This document shows positions 1 through 11,519 of a stretch of DNA of 64,000 nt, one piece after another. The notes under the pieces were generated by a model. The model had not been told where the DNA came from, searched no databases, and was given only the letters and a program-made list of their open reading frames with translations. A program made the translations under genes and the position numbers. Numbering within the stretch: position 1 is the stretch's first letter; every line of letters begins with the position of its first letter. The stretch is from the NCBI RefSeq assembly GCF_954871325.1, contig NC_088775.1, positions 605,473 to 669,472 on the forward strand. Direction: 5' to 3'. This DNA comes from Gordionus sp. m RMFG-2023. Its lineage: Eukaryota; Nematomorpha; Gordioida; Chordodea; Parachordodidae.

Positions 1-99
1 GATATTATAAAAAAACGATTTATACAAATTATGTCAAATTAGGATTGACTGGAATTAGTGTTGTTAAACAGCTCGATTCGAGTAGATTTTTAAAAACGG

Positions 100-217
100 C
101 TAACCTTCTCTTCTCTTCTCTTCTCTTCTCTTCTCTTCTCTTCTCTTCTCTTCTCTTCTCTTCTCTTCTCTTCTCTTCTCTTCTCTCTAATATTTTTCCT
201 AATGAAATATTGAGTAT
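100..217. mobile_element. MITE of the CTAACTCAATATTT family with its middle replaced by a microsatellite
   Basis: The left flank (AAAAACGGCTAAC) and right part (TCTAATATTTTTCC, then ATATTGAGT) match the intact MITE at 20,715-20,841 in the duplicated copy. Here the interior is missing and a TTCTC array stands in its place. The element has no coding capacity. Confidence 0.75.
106..186. repeat. (TTCTC)n microsatellite
   Basis: About sixteen near-perfect units of the pentamer. The reading frames open across it on both strands (SLLFS and EKRREE repeats) are by-products of the repeat. Confidence 0.98.
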
Positions 218-604
218 TACGTTTAAATAACACTAGCTGGAAATAGAATGTAAATAAATAATTCAAGAAAAAAATAAATATTATACTTTCATATTCAATA
301 TTTAACAAATTGCCTGTCAAAGAAATGATGGGTGGATTGGAAATTTATCGTTTTTAAAATAAAATATTTCAAGGAAAATAAAAGAATATTCAGAGAAATT
401 TAAAAATATAACAATTCATTATTTTCTAAAAAGTAATTCCAGAAAAATTTTGTTTTCCAATCTAAACTTTCTTTAATTCTCAATCTATTAGCAAGAAAAA
501 AGATAATTATGTTTTTTTTTAAAAAAAAGGTACTGCTATGTCATTCAAATGTTTTTTAAAAATCATGTATATTCGAAATAAATATATACTTGATTTAATT
601 AATG

Positions 605-662
605 CATATAATCCCCAAACCTAACCCTAAACCAAACCATAAACCCTAACCCAAACCCTCTG
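605..662. repeat. Degenerate interstitial telomere-like tract
   Basis: Loosely repeated CCTAACCCTAAACC-type units. The paralogous site at 21,205-21,270 holds a slightly longer version with more perfect CCCTAA units, so the tract predates the segmental duplication. Confidence 0.6.
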
Positions 663-1355
663 GTCGATCTCCCCTGTTTTTTTTTTAAAAAAAAGGAAAG
701 AGTTTTAACAAACTTTTGTAAAGTAATAAACAAAAAAAAAGAATTTTAATAATAGGTAATATAGGTATTTTAAACGAAGTTTAGAACCCTAAACATGATT
801 CCGTTTTCTGAATTTTTAAAAAAGTCCTAGTATATAATTAGCTCTAATTTTTTTACTGTACACTTCAATGAAGTTTTTATTTTTAAGTATATTCTTATTT
901 AGATTCCTGTTGATTTTAGGGAATGGATTCAGATACATTTGTCTCGGTGAAAGTTCGGTTCTAACTAGTTTTCGCTTTATGAAATGCAAATTAATGAGGT
1001 CTGCTATTTACGCATCTAAAATGTTTCGATAAAATTGGTTTCCCATTTATATGAACGCTAACTTTTACCACGTGAATATGATCAGTTAAATTATCACAAT
1101 TTTTTTTAGCAGAAAGATAATTAAAAATGTCATATTGTCATATTTCTATAAATTGTGATTAATATTTAGCTAGGATTTGAGAATGGAAAGAAGGTTTTGT
1201 TAAATTTGGGATAGTTTTTAATAGAAGAACCTGCTCTGAAATTTATTGTGATAACATTTTCAATAAAATTGATAAATTTTTTGCAATATTCGGGGATTAG
1301 AACCCACCTTGGGCGCATAAAGTATTTTATTGATGTTTTTAGTATAATTTAATTT

Positions 1356-1360
<5 letters not shown>

Positions 1361-1388
<28 letters not shown>
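1361..1388. repeat. (AT)n microsatellite
   Basis: A run of alternating AT, shorter and interrupted at the paralogous position (about 21,948-21,965). Confidence 0.9.
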
Positions 1389-1390
<2 letters not shown>

Positions 1391-2290
1391 ACTAAAATTA
1401 TATAAAGAATAAAAATATTTTCTTAAAGATAAAAATCTTTACTTAAACAAATAATTTATTTTAGGTTCTCAAATTTTCCCAAATAAAGACTTTATTTGTA
1501 TCATAGTAAATTCTAAACCGTTCTCACATTCTTATTTCGACAAAATCTCAGCATACGTTTCTAATGATATAGGAAATAAAAAACATTTTGGAATGATAAA
1601 GATTGGTAAATTTTGATCTGTTACATTTTAAATTAATGAAGATGCTATTCATTATATAGTTCTTTCAGCAAGAATGATTATATGCTGGAAGATTGAAAAT
1701 ATATAACGTATTATTAAGATAATCTCTTTAGCAGGTTGAATGCTAAAAACATGAATAAAAAACTTGAGACCTTTATTTATTTTAATTTTATCTATATAAA
1801 AAATAATATAATTAAAAATTTTTAGAAAATGTTTAAGAAAAAATTTACGTTATCATATTTATGTCACCTCCCTCCAATAATATCAGAAAGCCTAGCAATT
1901 TTAAAAAAATGAGAAGAGAAACATTGCATTAATTGCTCCATCTTATTAAACGTGTTTTAATCATAAAAATTAATATTTTATTAGCTTTAAACTAATATAA
2001 AATCATATATTTTTTTTTAAATAAAAAAATTAAATATATAAAAGCATTAAATTAATGCAGTAAAATTAACATTATAATTTTATAAGTTGGTATAATATTA
2101 ATTTAGGTAGCGAAAATTTATTATAATATAAATAATTTTAATTTCATCCAAAACGCAGTCTTCGGCTTGGTTCTTAAACAAATTTAAAAATAATAGGTAT
2201 CATATATATATATATAATTCCTGTTATAACTAGTGTAGTAAATTAGAAATGATTATAAAATATATTTTGGCTGGCGTACGTAGCAGGAAT

Positions 2291-5200
2291 TCAAACAGTT
2301 TCAGATGTCATCGAAGTCCTCAAATAAATTTCTTCGGGTAAACCCAAGTCTGCTAACTTTTATTTTAGGTGTGTCGGGTGAGTAATTAAAGGTAAGCTTA
2401 AAAAATTATGACCTATTTGGGATAGCAGGGGCTAGAAAGACAACTTTTTTAAAAAAAATTTTGTACCTCTGATATAGATATTTACACAACTATATCTATC
2501 TGGAATAGCTGTCATAACATCTATTTCTTTAGATTTTTACTCTTTGTAAATGTAGTTATTTTTTTTTTAAATTAAACAATCCCTATATGGGATATAAATC
2601 TAACCAACTTGTGGGGCAACTTTAACCCCTTAAAATTTTTGCATTTATAATGGATAAATAAAAAATTGTCATTTTTATTCCTTAAATTCGATAATTATAT
2701 AGAATAATATATATAATTTATTTTTATAAATTGTAATAAATTATCCAATAAAATTACACACTATTTACAAATATAATTTGCTAGAACCGTAACTGAACTT
2801 CTATACCAAATAGGCTAAAAACGAAGCTATTTAACATTTTTGAAATATATTTTACATGTAAAAACTGGCAATTTTTCTAATAATTATATTATAAACACAA
2901 ATTTTTTTTATTTTATATTAACTTATAAGTGATTAGTTTTCCTAACGTTTTTTAAAAAATGAATGGGAAGATTGATGGATTGAATGCTAAATTGATTATA
3001 AATTTTTCCAAATTTATATTTTATATTTACCAATAATAATATAAAACAAATCTATTTTTGTATATACATCAGTATATTTTTTATCAATAATTTTATGTTC
3101 TCAAAGAAAGGTGAAAATAAAATATTATATTTCTAAAAAATACTTATAAAAAGTGAACAAAAACTCTTTAAGTTAAGCCAGCAGGATTTTAATGATCCAT
3201 GTATATATGCAATACGATAAGAAAACACTCATTGTTATTATTTGCCGTAAATTGTATCAAATGCAAGGTCCAAACGCGTTATCTCTAATAACCTTCTTCC
3301 AAATGCTTATTTATGGATTTAGCATGCTCACACTCTTATCATATATTATAATACAAGTTGACCGTTTATCTATGCTTTACATGAATATATTAGATTCTTT
3401 GCATTTTTAACCATCTCATTTCTAAAAATTTTGATAAGTAATCCATAAAAATATTAGTCCTCAATCATTTAAAAATATATTTAGTTTATTAATGATAGAT
3501 AAGGCTAATCAAATCTATTTTTCGGAAAAAATTTAAGTGTCCCTAGCGGTTTTATATTTTAAAATGGGATCAAATAGTTCGCTACATCACACGGTTTAAC
3601 TAGGTCCGGTTTATCCTAATGTTTTACTTATATGGATGAAACAAGAGTACATTTAAAAAAAAAAATTACATCCTATCAATTTGTTCTAGAAAAACCATGC
3701 TACTAAATTTATAAATTTTTTCAAAATGAAGGTAAAACTATTTTTAGCAATAAAAATTGTTATGAAAGAAATAATAAATAACAAAATAGATTGCAAAATT
3801 AGTTGCGAAATTATAACATTTTTCAAAAATTTTTAAAGATACAAAAATAATATTTTAATTAATATAATAAAGTTTTAATTTTAAATTATAATTTTTTTTT
3901 CCTCTCATTCGAACTTAAAACTAACTTTCACAAAATTTTAATATATATTTGTAAACATTTACTATATCTATATTTTAATTAAATTTACCTCTTTTAACTT
4001 GAAAAGTTTAAAGAAATTATTTCAATAATGTAGTTTTCTACGGATCTAAAAAGAAAAAATTTTTTATGTATAATTTAAGGATATTTAAAAAAAAAATTTA
4101 TCCACATCTTTTAGAGATCTTTCCAACTTTGTTTTCCCAATATTTAAAATTCAAAATTATAACTATACAATAATATAATTTGGCTTAACCGTAACTGAAA
4201 TCTTCAAAATCGCTTAAAAATGAAGCTAAACGAAATTATATCCTTATTTGATTTTTTATTCCTCGCCAAAAAATGTTTTTTTCTTACATAAACTCTTGAA
4301 ACACTATTAAACCTTTCCCAACTTTCCAATATAATTGTCTCCTTGAGTCCTTCAAATTAAAACTTAAACATTTCATCGAATCCCTTTTAGCCCTGAAGTT
4401 TATTAACTTTAATTAGGCATCTACTTTGTTGCCAGCGTACAAGGGAGAACTTAGATTTTTACCCTTGATTAAATAACAATTGCTTGTTTTCTCTTTTACT
4501 CGTATATTGTTTAAAGACTCTATTTCGTCACTTATCGAGTTATACAATCCATTCTAGATTCGACCAAACAATCATGACTTATTTTAGTTCTCTAAGGATT
4601 CGACCACCCAGTTTCCAGCCATTTAAGGAGTTTCCTATAGTTATCATATTCCAATCTGCATCTGGGAAACTTTGATAGTGTTCTAAACTAATTAACAAAT
4701 TACCTAAGAAAATAAAGACCATGAATTGCTATAGGCACGATTCCGAGTAGGAAACACTCAATGTTATTAGCGAACGATGGTTCCAAATTGACACTGGCTA
4801 TATACTAGGTTGTCATATTCCGTCGTCTGTTGACATTCGTGCTTCCTGAAAACTAGTTGATATTTATAGGCATTGTTTCTCTTGTCTTAGAGTCAGCGGC
4901 CGATTTTTGCGGCACGACAATTTGATTAGGCCCAATAGTTTGGAGCCTTTAGGTTCTTTTAAATGAGGAGGGTAAGCGTACCGATAGCATGTCTTAGATA
5001 TTTAGGCTCGGCAGTAAAAGACCTGTCTGGGTCGACTTGTCTTGCGTGCCTTTTTTCCCTCCAATAGAAACACTGACCTCTAGGAACTCCAAAAAATTTT
5101 AAAAAATAACAAAAAACTATAGCTCTATCTAAAATTCCTTTATTGTTTTTATCCCCTGAATATTTAGTATTCTGGAGAACCCCGGTCCACAATCTCTAAA

Positions 5201-8200
5201 TTTTTTAAATTTAATTGGGTAAGAAAATAAAATTACAATAAGGATGTCGGATAAAAAAAGAGTCATTTTCCATTGTATTCCTAAGAGGGAGTCGTAACTG
5301 TTTCTTTGAAACACTCTCTTATCCTTCTTAGTTTTTTATAAACACATAGCAAAACTCCCCCTCTCCTTTTATATTATACATTGTTTATTATAATATATTT
5401 GAATACCCTGAATGCAAAGGTAAAAACGCTTTAACTTTAAAGACCTTCTTCCATATACTTGTTAATGAACTTTGTTAACTCACAATCTAATCAAATATTA
5501 TAACTCAACCCTAACCCTTATTTTGGTATAGAAAAACCATTGCTAATAAATTTATCAATTTCTCGAAATGAAGGTAAACAACTTTAGCAATAAAATTATA
5601 TATAAAATTTTTTTAAAAAACAAAATATATTGTAAAATCATTGTAGTTAAATTATAATATTTCCAAAATTTTTATAAAAATGTCTTCTGGCTTTACAATG
5701 TTAAAAAAAAGTAAATATTAATTAATATTTAAATATTTTAATTTAAATTATATTTTTTTTCCTTCATTCGTGTTTGAAATAATCTTTCACAGTTTTAATA
5801 TAATTGCAAACATTAAGATATCTATATATAAAAATTAAATTACCTTCTCCATCTTGATAAGTTGAAATAAAATATTCAATAATGTAATTTTCTGTTCATC
5901 TAATAGTAAAATCAAATTTTTTATAAAAATTTAACATCTTCATATTTTTCTAGCTATGGTAGAGTTTTAATATAATTGCATACATTAGGATATCTATATT
6001 TTAATTAAATTACCTTGTTCATCGAAAAGTTTTAACATATTATTCACTAATGTAGCTGTCAGCTCATCTAAAAGAAAAATGAAATATTATAGGTTATTTA
6101 AAAATTTAATCCACATCTTTAGATTTTTATAATTTTTAACTTTCCCAACATTCAAACTCAAAGGACCAAAAATAACTTAAAATTAGTATCATTTCTTATC
6201 TTTGTTGAAAAAATTGTATAGTTTTAATATTCAAACTTTACGATATCTATATTTTAATTAAAGTACCTTTCGCTTCTTAAAAAGTTTAAATAAAATATTC
6301 AGTAATATAGTTTTCTGGTAATCTAAACAAAAAAAAAATCAAATTTATATATTATAAAATTTTTTTTTATCATCTTTAGATTTTTCTAACTTTGTTTTTC
6401 CCAATTTTCAAGCTCAAACGACCAAAAATAACTTATAATTAGTATCATCGCGCTATCTTTGTTGAAAAAATAAGAATCGTTTTAATATAATTGTAAACAT
6501 TAATGTCCTAGTATTTTGAGAGAATTAATAAATAAATAAAAAATGATTGTATATATATTTTTACCGCGAATGTATGAATCAATATTAATAGATTTATATT
6601 TTTCAGTATTGTTTATTTTATGAAGATTATTATTTATTTTAAATTAAAATAAAGAAAATATTTTTATGTTGAATAAAAATTTTTTCAGAACAATGTTTCA
6701 TGAAATAATAAATTTAATATTTGAAAAATAAAAAATATTGGTAAGAAGTAAAAGTATAATAAATAGTTTAAAAAAAATTCTATAAGAAATAGTTATATTA
6801 AGTTGAGAAAAGAGAGTTCTGTTAAAGTTACGATATCTGTTGCATTTAGGGGAAGAAAATTGCAATACGTTGGGCTTTGTGGTCGATAATAATATATGGG
6901 AACATTTTGATATAGTATTGATGGTGAAACGATAATAGTATTTAAGTTTTATTCAAGAAATTTCAATCGATTAATTATATAAAAAATATCCTTTTTATAT
7001 ATATAATTTTCTTTTAAAACAATTAACTTTTAAACTCAAATTTAACATTGTAAATTGTCCAATTATCAAGTCAACAATTGAACAAAACACAATATAAATA
7101 TAAAGCCTTAAACAAATGATATATTTTAAAATACATATTCAAAATCACAAAATAACATAACAATCAATTAAAATTACCTTGTTCATGGAAAAGTTTTAAT
7201 AAATTATTCACTAAGGTAGCTTTCAGCTCATCTAAAAGAAAAAGGAAAATATGTATTATTATAGGTTGTTTAAAAGAAATTTATGCACTGCTTTCTTAAT
7301 ATTTCAAATTCAAATGACCAAAATAACTTTAATATCATTGCTCAGCTTTGTTGAAAAAAATAGTACAGTTTAATATATTTGCAAACATTAAGATATTTAT
7401 ATTTTAACTAAATCATACCATTTGCATCTTGAAAAAGTTAAAATAAAATAGTTTACTGAAATCTAAAAGAAAATTCAAATTTATATATTATAATTTTTTT
7501 TTTATCATCTTTAAATTTTTCCAACTTAGCTCTCCATTCAAATGCACAAAATAACTTAAATATCAAATTTATGGTTTAAATTTCAAAAAAGCAGTATTAT
7601 TAGTTGATGAATCAAGAAACAATTTTATAATTTGGTTAAAATCATCAGTAACAGATCTGATCAAGAGATAAGAGATAGATTTGTAGAGAAGCTAAATAAT
7701 AATATATTAACAATATTATTGTCTACAGAAAGCTCTATATAAATAGTATGGAACACAAAATGAAAATAGGAAAGAAATAAATGAATAAAATAAAATATCG
7801 AGAAAATTAAAGTGGAAGAAGGTTTGATTCTGGGCCTTATAAAATAATCCCTAGAAAGTGACATTTAGAATAAAATATCTAACATTTTATAAGTAAGTCG
7901 AAAGGAAATTACCTAATATTTATAAATATTTTTACGTTAACACTTTCGATTTAAAAAGATCAATATCAAATATATTCTACATTATATATAAATATATAGT
8001 ATAATATATTATGTCACAATTATTTTAATCTATAAAGATAAACTTTAAATAAAGTAAATCATATTAATGTTTAAAAACGAATATTTTTTTCATTAATCAA
8101 TAAATATTTTATTATTATCTAATATGGAAAATTATATGCCAAACTATTGGTAATAACTGTAATATTTATAGCATATACCTGGCTTTGCAACTAAAGGAAT

Positions 8201-8485
8201 AAAAAATTGAAATTGATCTCTATTGGTTGATCTAAATTAAACTTACGCATAATAGCAAGCACTAACACTTTTAAAACTTATTTATTTGGTATGCACCTGT
8301 TTTATAATTGTAATAATGGACTCGATCAAGAAGTTTTTAACTAATTATTGATAGTTTTTATATAAATTTTTTTATAAGAATTTATTCTAAATTATGGTTA
8401 TAAAAAAAATATTTTACTCACCATTGAAATCACAGAATGAAATTATAATTAGTAAAAAAAAGAAAATTGGGAAATATTTATTCAT
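2291..8485 (-). CDS. Gene A: micro-exon secreted protein gene with tandem 54-57-nt exons
   Basis: Spliced gene model read from splice sites and paralogues. Exon 1 (8,422-8,485) codes a signal peptide beginning MNKYFPIF and ending SFCDFN, with a GTGAG donor. Exon 2 (8,179-8,190) is 12 nt and reads VAKP. A series of similar exons follows, most between TTTTAG acceptors and GTAA-type donors: 7,419-7,462 (44 nt), 7,178-7,231 (54), 6,267-6,322 (56), 6,014-6,067 (54), 5,844-5,899 (56) and 3,989-4,045 (57, with stops). The two 54-nt copies read DELKATLVNNLLKLFHEQ and DELTATLVNNMLKLFDEQ. Another 54-nt exon is at 2,467-2,520 and a terminal exon ends at 2,291 in phase 1 (or at 2,301 in the frame used by gene B). 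The 44- and 56-nt copies break the three-base rule and may be skipped or decayed. Which exons are used is unknown, and no known family is recognised. Confidence 0.6.
4440..5190 (+). pseudogene. LINE 3'-end remnant (C-terminal zinc/endonuclease region)
   Basis: In shifting frames this reads GYILGC, IPSSVDIRA, HCFSCLRVSGRFLRHDNLI, NSLEPLGSF, KRTDSMS and VWVDLSC. That is the order of the conserved C-terminal segment of a non-LTR retrotransposon family (LRLG..., GRHxRHxxIN, LEPxGL, GxRPDG, WDxTC). It lies antisense in an intron of gene A, between the exons at 3,989 and 5,844, in a stretch visibly less AT-rich than its surroundings. Several frameshifts and stops leave no intact ORF. The same family recurs at five other places in the window. 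Confidence 0.6.
5500..7580 (-). repeat. Tandem exon-plus-intron repeats inside gene A
   Basis: Five diverged copies of a block of about 170-260 bases, spaced 241, 911, 253 and 170 bases apart by exon starts. Each block has the phrase (minus strand) TTTTAG, a 44-56-nt exon, GTAA(T)TTTAATT and then ATATAGATATC. Downstream flanks share the phrases CAAACGACCAAAAATAAC and TATCATTG on the plus strand. The block near 3,680-4,140 and those in genes B (24,240-24,740) and D (51,950-52,430) are relatives, so the exon multiplied locally in gene A. Confidence 0.75.
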
Positions 8486-8517
8486 TTAAAAATTATTTGC
8501 CAGTAAATTTTGAAATA

Positions 8518-8542
8518 TTATATATATATGATATAAATAATG
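8518..8542 (-). promoter_or_regulatory. Conserved TATA-like core promoter of gene A
   Basis: Read on the minus strand, TTATTTATATCATATATATA lies 33-55 bases before the gene A start codon. The same box stands at the same distance in genes B and E, and an altered one in C. The 5' UTR must be very short. Function is inferred from position and conservation. Confidence 0.5.
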
Positions 8543-8589
8543 CAAAATTAAATTTTAAGTTGATAAATTTTTAACTTAAATTTCAAATT

Positions 8590-10500
8590 AAAAAATAAAA
8601 TAATGGCCCTTAAATAAATTTTTTATTTTTTATTTTAAAATTTTTATTTTTATTTTACTATTTAAAATAATACTTAAATATTTTTAAAATAATAATAATT
8701 TTAATTTAAACCAGATGAGTTTAATCAAAACAATACGATAGAGGGTTCACACTTCCAAAATACATTTTAGAAATTAAAAGGGAAATTTTTTTTAACATTA
8801 TCGTAGGTATCAAAATAGAGTATTTTTAAGTTGATATTTGAACTTATTCAAACAAACATTACATTTCATAATTAAAAATTATTAAATATAAATTATTTAT
8901 AAATATAGATTTAATTCTTCATTTAAACCTGATGTTTGATGTATTTAATCAAAGAAAATACAATGTGAAAAGCTAACCAAATAAACCTTTGTAGAAATTA
9001 TTAATATATTTGATTTTTGGAGAAATTAAATTTTTATTACTCAGTTAATAATATGCATATTTTAAACTTTTCTCACATTACATTTCGAAGTTTAAGGTGA
9101 AGATTATTTTTTTGTTGAAAGAGGCAATAACTATTATAAAACAATTTTATACTTAACTTTATTTGATATATATAATTTTTAATAAATAAAACCTTAACAA
9201 AAAATTATTATATTAATAGAATGTACAATACAAATTTATACCTTTTAATTACTAAATATTTATTGGATAATTGCAAACATAAAACATTGTATTTTTTTAA
9301 GTTCATTTAGATTAAAATGTAAAAATAAATTTATAATTAAAGTTCATAAACTAAATTAAAATAGTTTATATAAAATAATATAAAAAGCAAATTTAACTTT
9401 TAATTTCTAAAATGTTCATTTCTGGTAAGTAGCGAGCCTTATATTGAATTGTTTTGGCAGGTTTAAATGTAAAATTAAATTTATAATTAAGAAATTAAAT
9501 GTTTTTGAATAAGTTCATAAAATAACTTAATCAAAATAGTATATTTAAAATATGTTTTTTTCTGGTAAGTTGAGAGTTTTATAATGTATTGCTTAGATTA
9601 AGTTTTAAACGTAAAAATTAAATTTATAAATAAGTAATTAAATGTTTTTGAATAAGTTCATAAAATAATTTAATCAAAATAGTATATCTAAAATATGTTT
9701 TTTTCTGGTAAGTTGAGAGTCTTATAATGTATTGCTTATATTAAGTTTTAAACGTAAAAATTAAATTTATAAATAAGTAATTAAATGTTTGTTTGGAATA
9801 AGTACAAAGATCAACCTTAAACAAAATAATAGCTAAGGTATTCTTATCTCTCAAGTAGCGCGTTTATTTTATTTTATATTCTCTTTATTTTTTTTTAAAT
9901 AGATCTTAAGATTTAAAATCTTAGATTCAGCTTGAATTTGTAAAGATTTAATTTTTAATCCCAACATTTTTAAATTTTTTTTAGTAAGTTGAGAGGCTTG
10001 TACTGTATTGTTTTGATTAAGTTCTTATGGTTTAAATATAAAAATTAATTATATAAAATAAATTAAATATTTGTTTGGATAAGTACAATGATCAACCTTA
10101 AACAAAAATAATACCTACGATATTCGTATCTACCAAAATAGCATGTCTATTTTTTTTAAAAGTATTAATAGAAATCTTACCTCAGGATTTGTAAATTTTA
10201 TCTTTAAGCCCAGCCTGGGATTTTTTGGAAATCGTTTGCTACTCCCCGGTTATTTTTAACTATTTTATGACCAGAAGTTATCAAAATTTTGTTATTTTTA
10301 CAGGTGTTCTTAGATAACTGACTTTTGTTGCTTAAAAGCATTTTTTGACAAGATTCTTACTGAATTTCTTTATAACTATAAAACTTGAAACAATCAATCA
10401 TACTTTTTCCTACCCCTTACGTAATATATTCTTATATCATATTTCATATATCATTCTTTAGTCATTTAAACTCCTTTTCTTATCTTTTCGGTTTTCAAGC
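8590..10500. repeat. 5' region of gene A with tandem non-coding repeats
   Basis: No ORF is credible here. Near 8,600 the phrase AAATAAAATAATGGCCC is shared with the 5' regions of genes B-E in various states of decay. Between 9,370 and 9,830 units of about 140 bases repeat in tandem, built on TTTCTGGTAAGTTGAGAG, AAATTAAATTTATAAATAAG and GAATAAGTTCATAAAATAA. Related units occur near 10,000 and in the regions 5' of B (32,298-32,830), C (46,380-46,700) and E. They may be regulatory or only hitch-hiking with the duplicated units. Confidence 0.6.
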
Positions 10501-11330
10501 AAAATAATTGTATTAATTGATTATTATTTTAAAAAAAATATTAAGTAATAAAACATTTACCATTTCAATCATTGTAATAAATTAAACAATGAATTTAATA
10601 TACATATAATGAATAAAAGAAATAGCATGTGTTTAAATATTCCTTAATTATATATGATATCGTCCTTATATTTCCATACTAAAAATAAGTACTATTAACC
10701 TTAAAAGATAAAAAGAAATAATTTTAACACCTACTTTTTTTTTGTACAAACTATATTGTGAATCATTATTATAATTATATGGAATAAAATGGGTATTACA
10801 TTTAAATACTGTAAAACTTGTCAAGTTTTTAATGTATTTTTAATATTGAAACTATTTATTTTGAGAGATGGTAATAGATATATCTAGTCCATTCAGCTAA
10901 AATCCTTCTAATTTTCAACTGACTATAGTTTATTTGCATAAAATGATTGTTGGCATATTAAAAAATATTTTGATAAAATATCTTATATACTTCTTTTTTT
11001 TAAAGAATGAATAATTCTTATTTAAAAATGATAGAAAGCATATATTGTGGAAGTTACAATCTTTACCGTTCCTTCATTCTTCATTTTTTTTTGGTTGTAG
11101 AAAATTTATAAAATTTACCACTAATACTAAGTGCTGCTAGGTGTTCAAAATTATATTTTTTTTAAAAAAATCGTGTTTATGAACAAGAAGCTTGTCATTC
11201 ACGTTGGATGCTATTTTTGAAAGCGGTTAAAATCATTGTGCATGTTTTTGATGTTCTTTTACGTAAATAAGCTTTTCCTAATAAATTAAAAGCAAAAAAT
11301 ATGGTCAAAAATGTGTAATAGTGCATAGTA
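10500..11330. other. AT-rich intergenic DNA without recognised features
   Basis: Homopolymer-rich AT DNA between the 5' region of gene A and a hAT-type MITE. I see no gene, exon signature or repeat shared with the rest of the window. Confidence 0.6.
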
Positions 11331-11512
11331 GTGTTCTGCATCGGGCCTAATTTTTCAAGCCAGGCCCGGCCCGAAAATATTTTAAAAAAGTTTTGCCCAG
11401 CCCGGCCCGAACCTGAAATTTTTTTTAAAAAATTTTGCTGGCCCGGCCTAGCCCGAATTTATTTGAATATAGAAATTAATTCTTATAATTACTCAAAATA
11501 ATTTTTGCAGAT
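11330..11512. mobile_element. Half copy of a hAT-type MITE (TGCATCGGGCC family)
   Basis: Begins TAGTGTTCTGCATCGGGCC and carries several subterminal GCCCGGCCCG motifs, GC-rich islands in an AT-rich genome. The stretch GAATTTATTTGAATATAG matches, inverted, the right half of the fuller copy at 29,545-29,890. Clustered subterminal motifs of this sort are typical transposase-binding sites in hAT elements. Confidence 0.7.
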
Positions 11513-11519
11513 CTCTAGT

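Larger units (their letters stand above)
30..4140. repeat. Segmental duplication, copy 1 (3' half of gene A unit)
   Basis: This block matches 20,646-24,736 in the same orientation, about 20.6 kb away. The match runs from the AAATTAGGATTGAC motif near 37 to the TATTTAAAATTCAAA motif near 4,140 and then stops. The stretch 2,930-4,140 is almost identical to 23,510-24,725, while the first 2.5 kb differs by many small insertions and deletions. It holds the last exons of gene A. A third, much more diverged relative lies at about 50,815-52,430, in the 3' part of gene D. Outside the candidate exons I see no other gene in it. Confidence 0.9.

Noticed and set aside
90-320. 76-codon minus-strand frame rich in EKRREE and the plus-strand SLLFS frame
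   Set aside because: Both are translations of the TTCTC microsatellite; length follows repeat number.
3192-3410. 72-codon frame, also present at 23,791-23,994 as 67 codons with few differences
   Set aside because: It lies in the nearly identical part of a recent duplication, so its preservation needs no selection. The few differences include amino-acid changes and loss of the first start codon context. It is absent from the third copy at 50,815-52,430.
5129-5314. 61-codon and 77-codon minus-strand frames near 4,959-5,314
   Set aside because: They overlap the plus-strand LINE remnant and are its antisense shadows.
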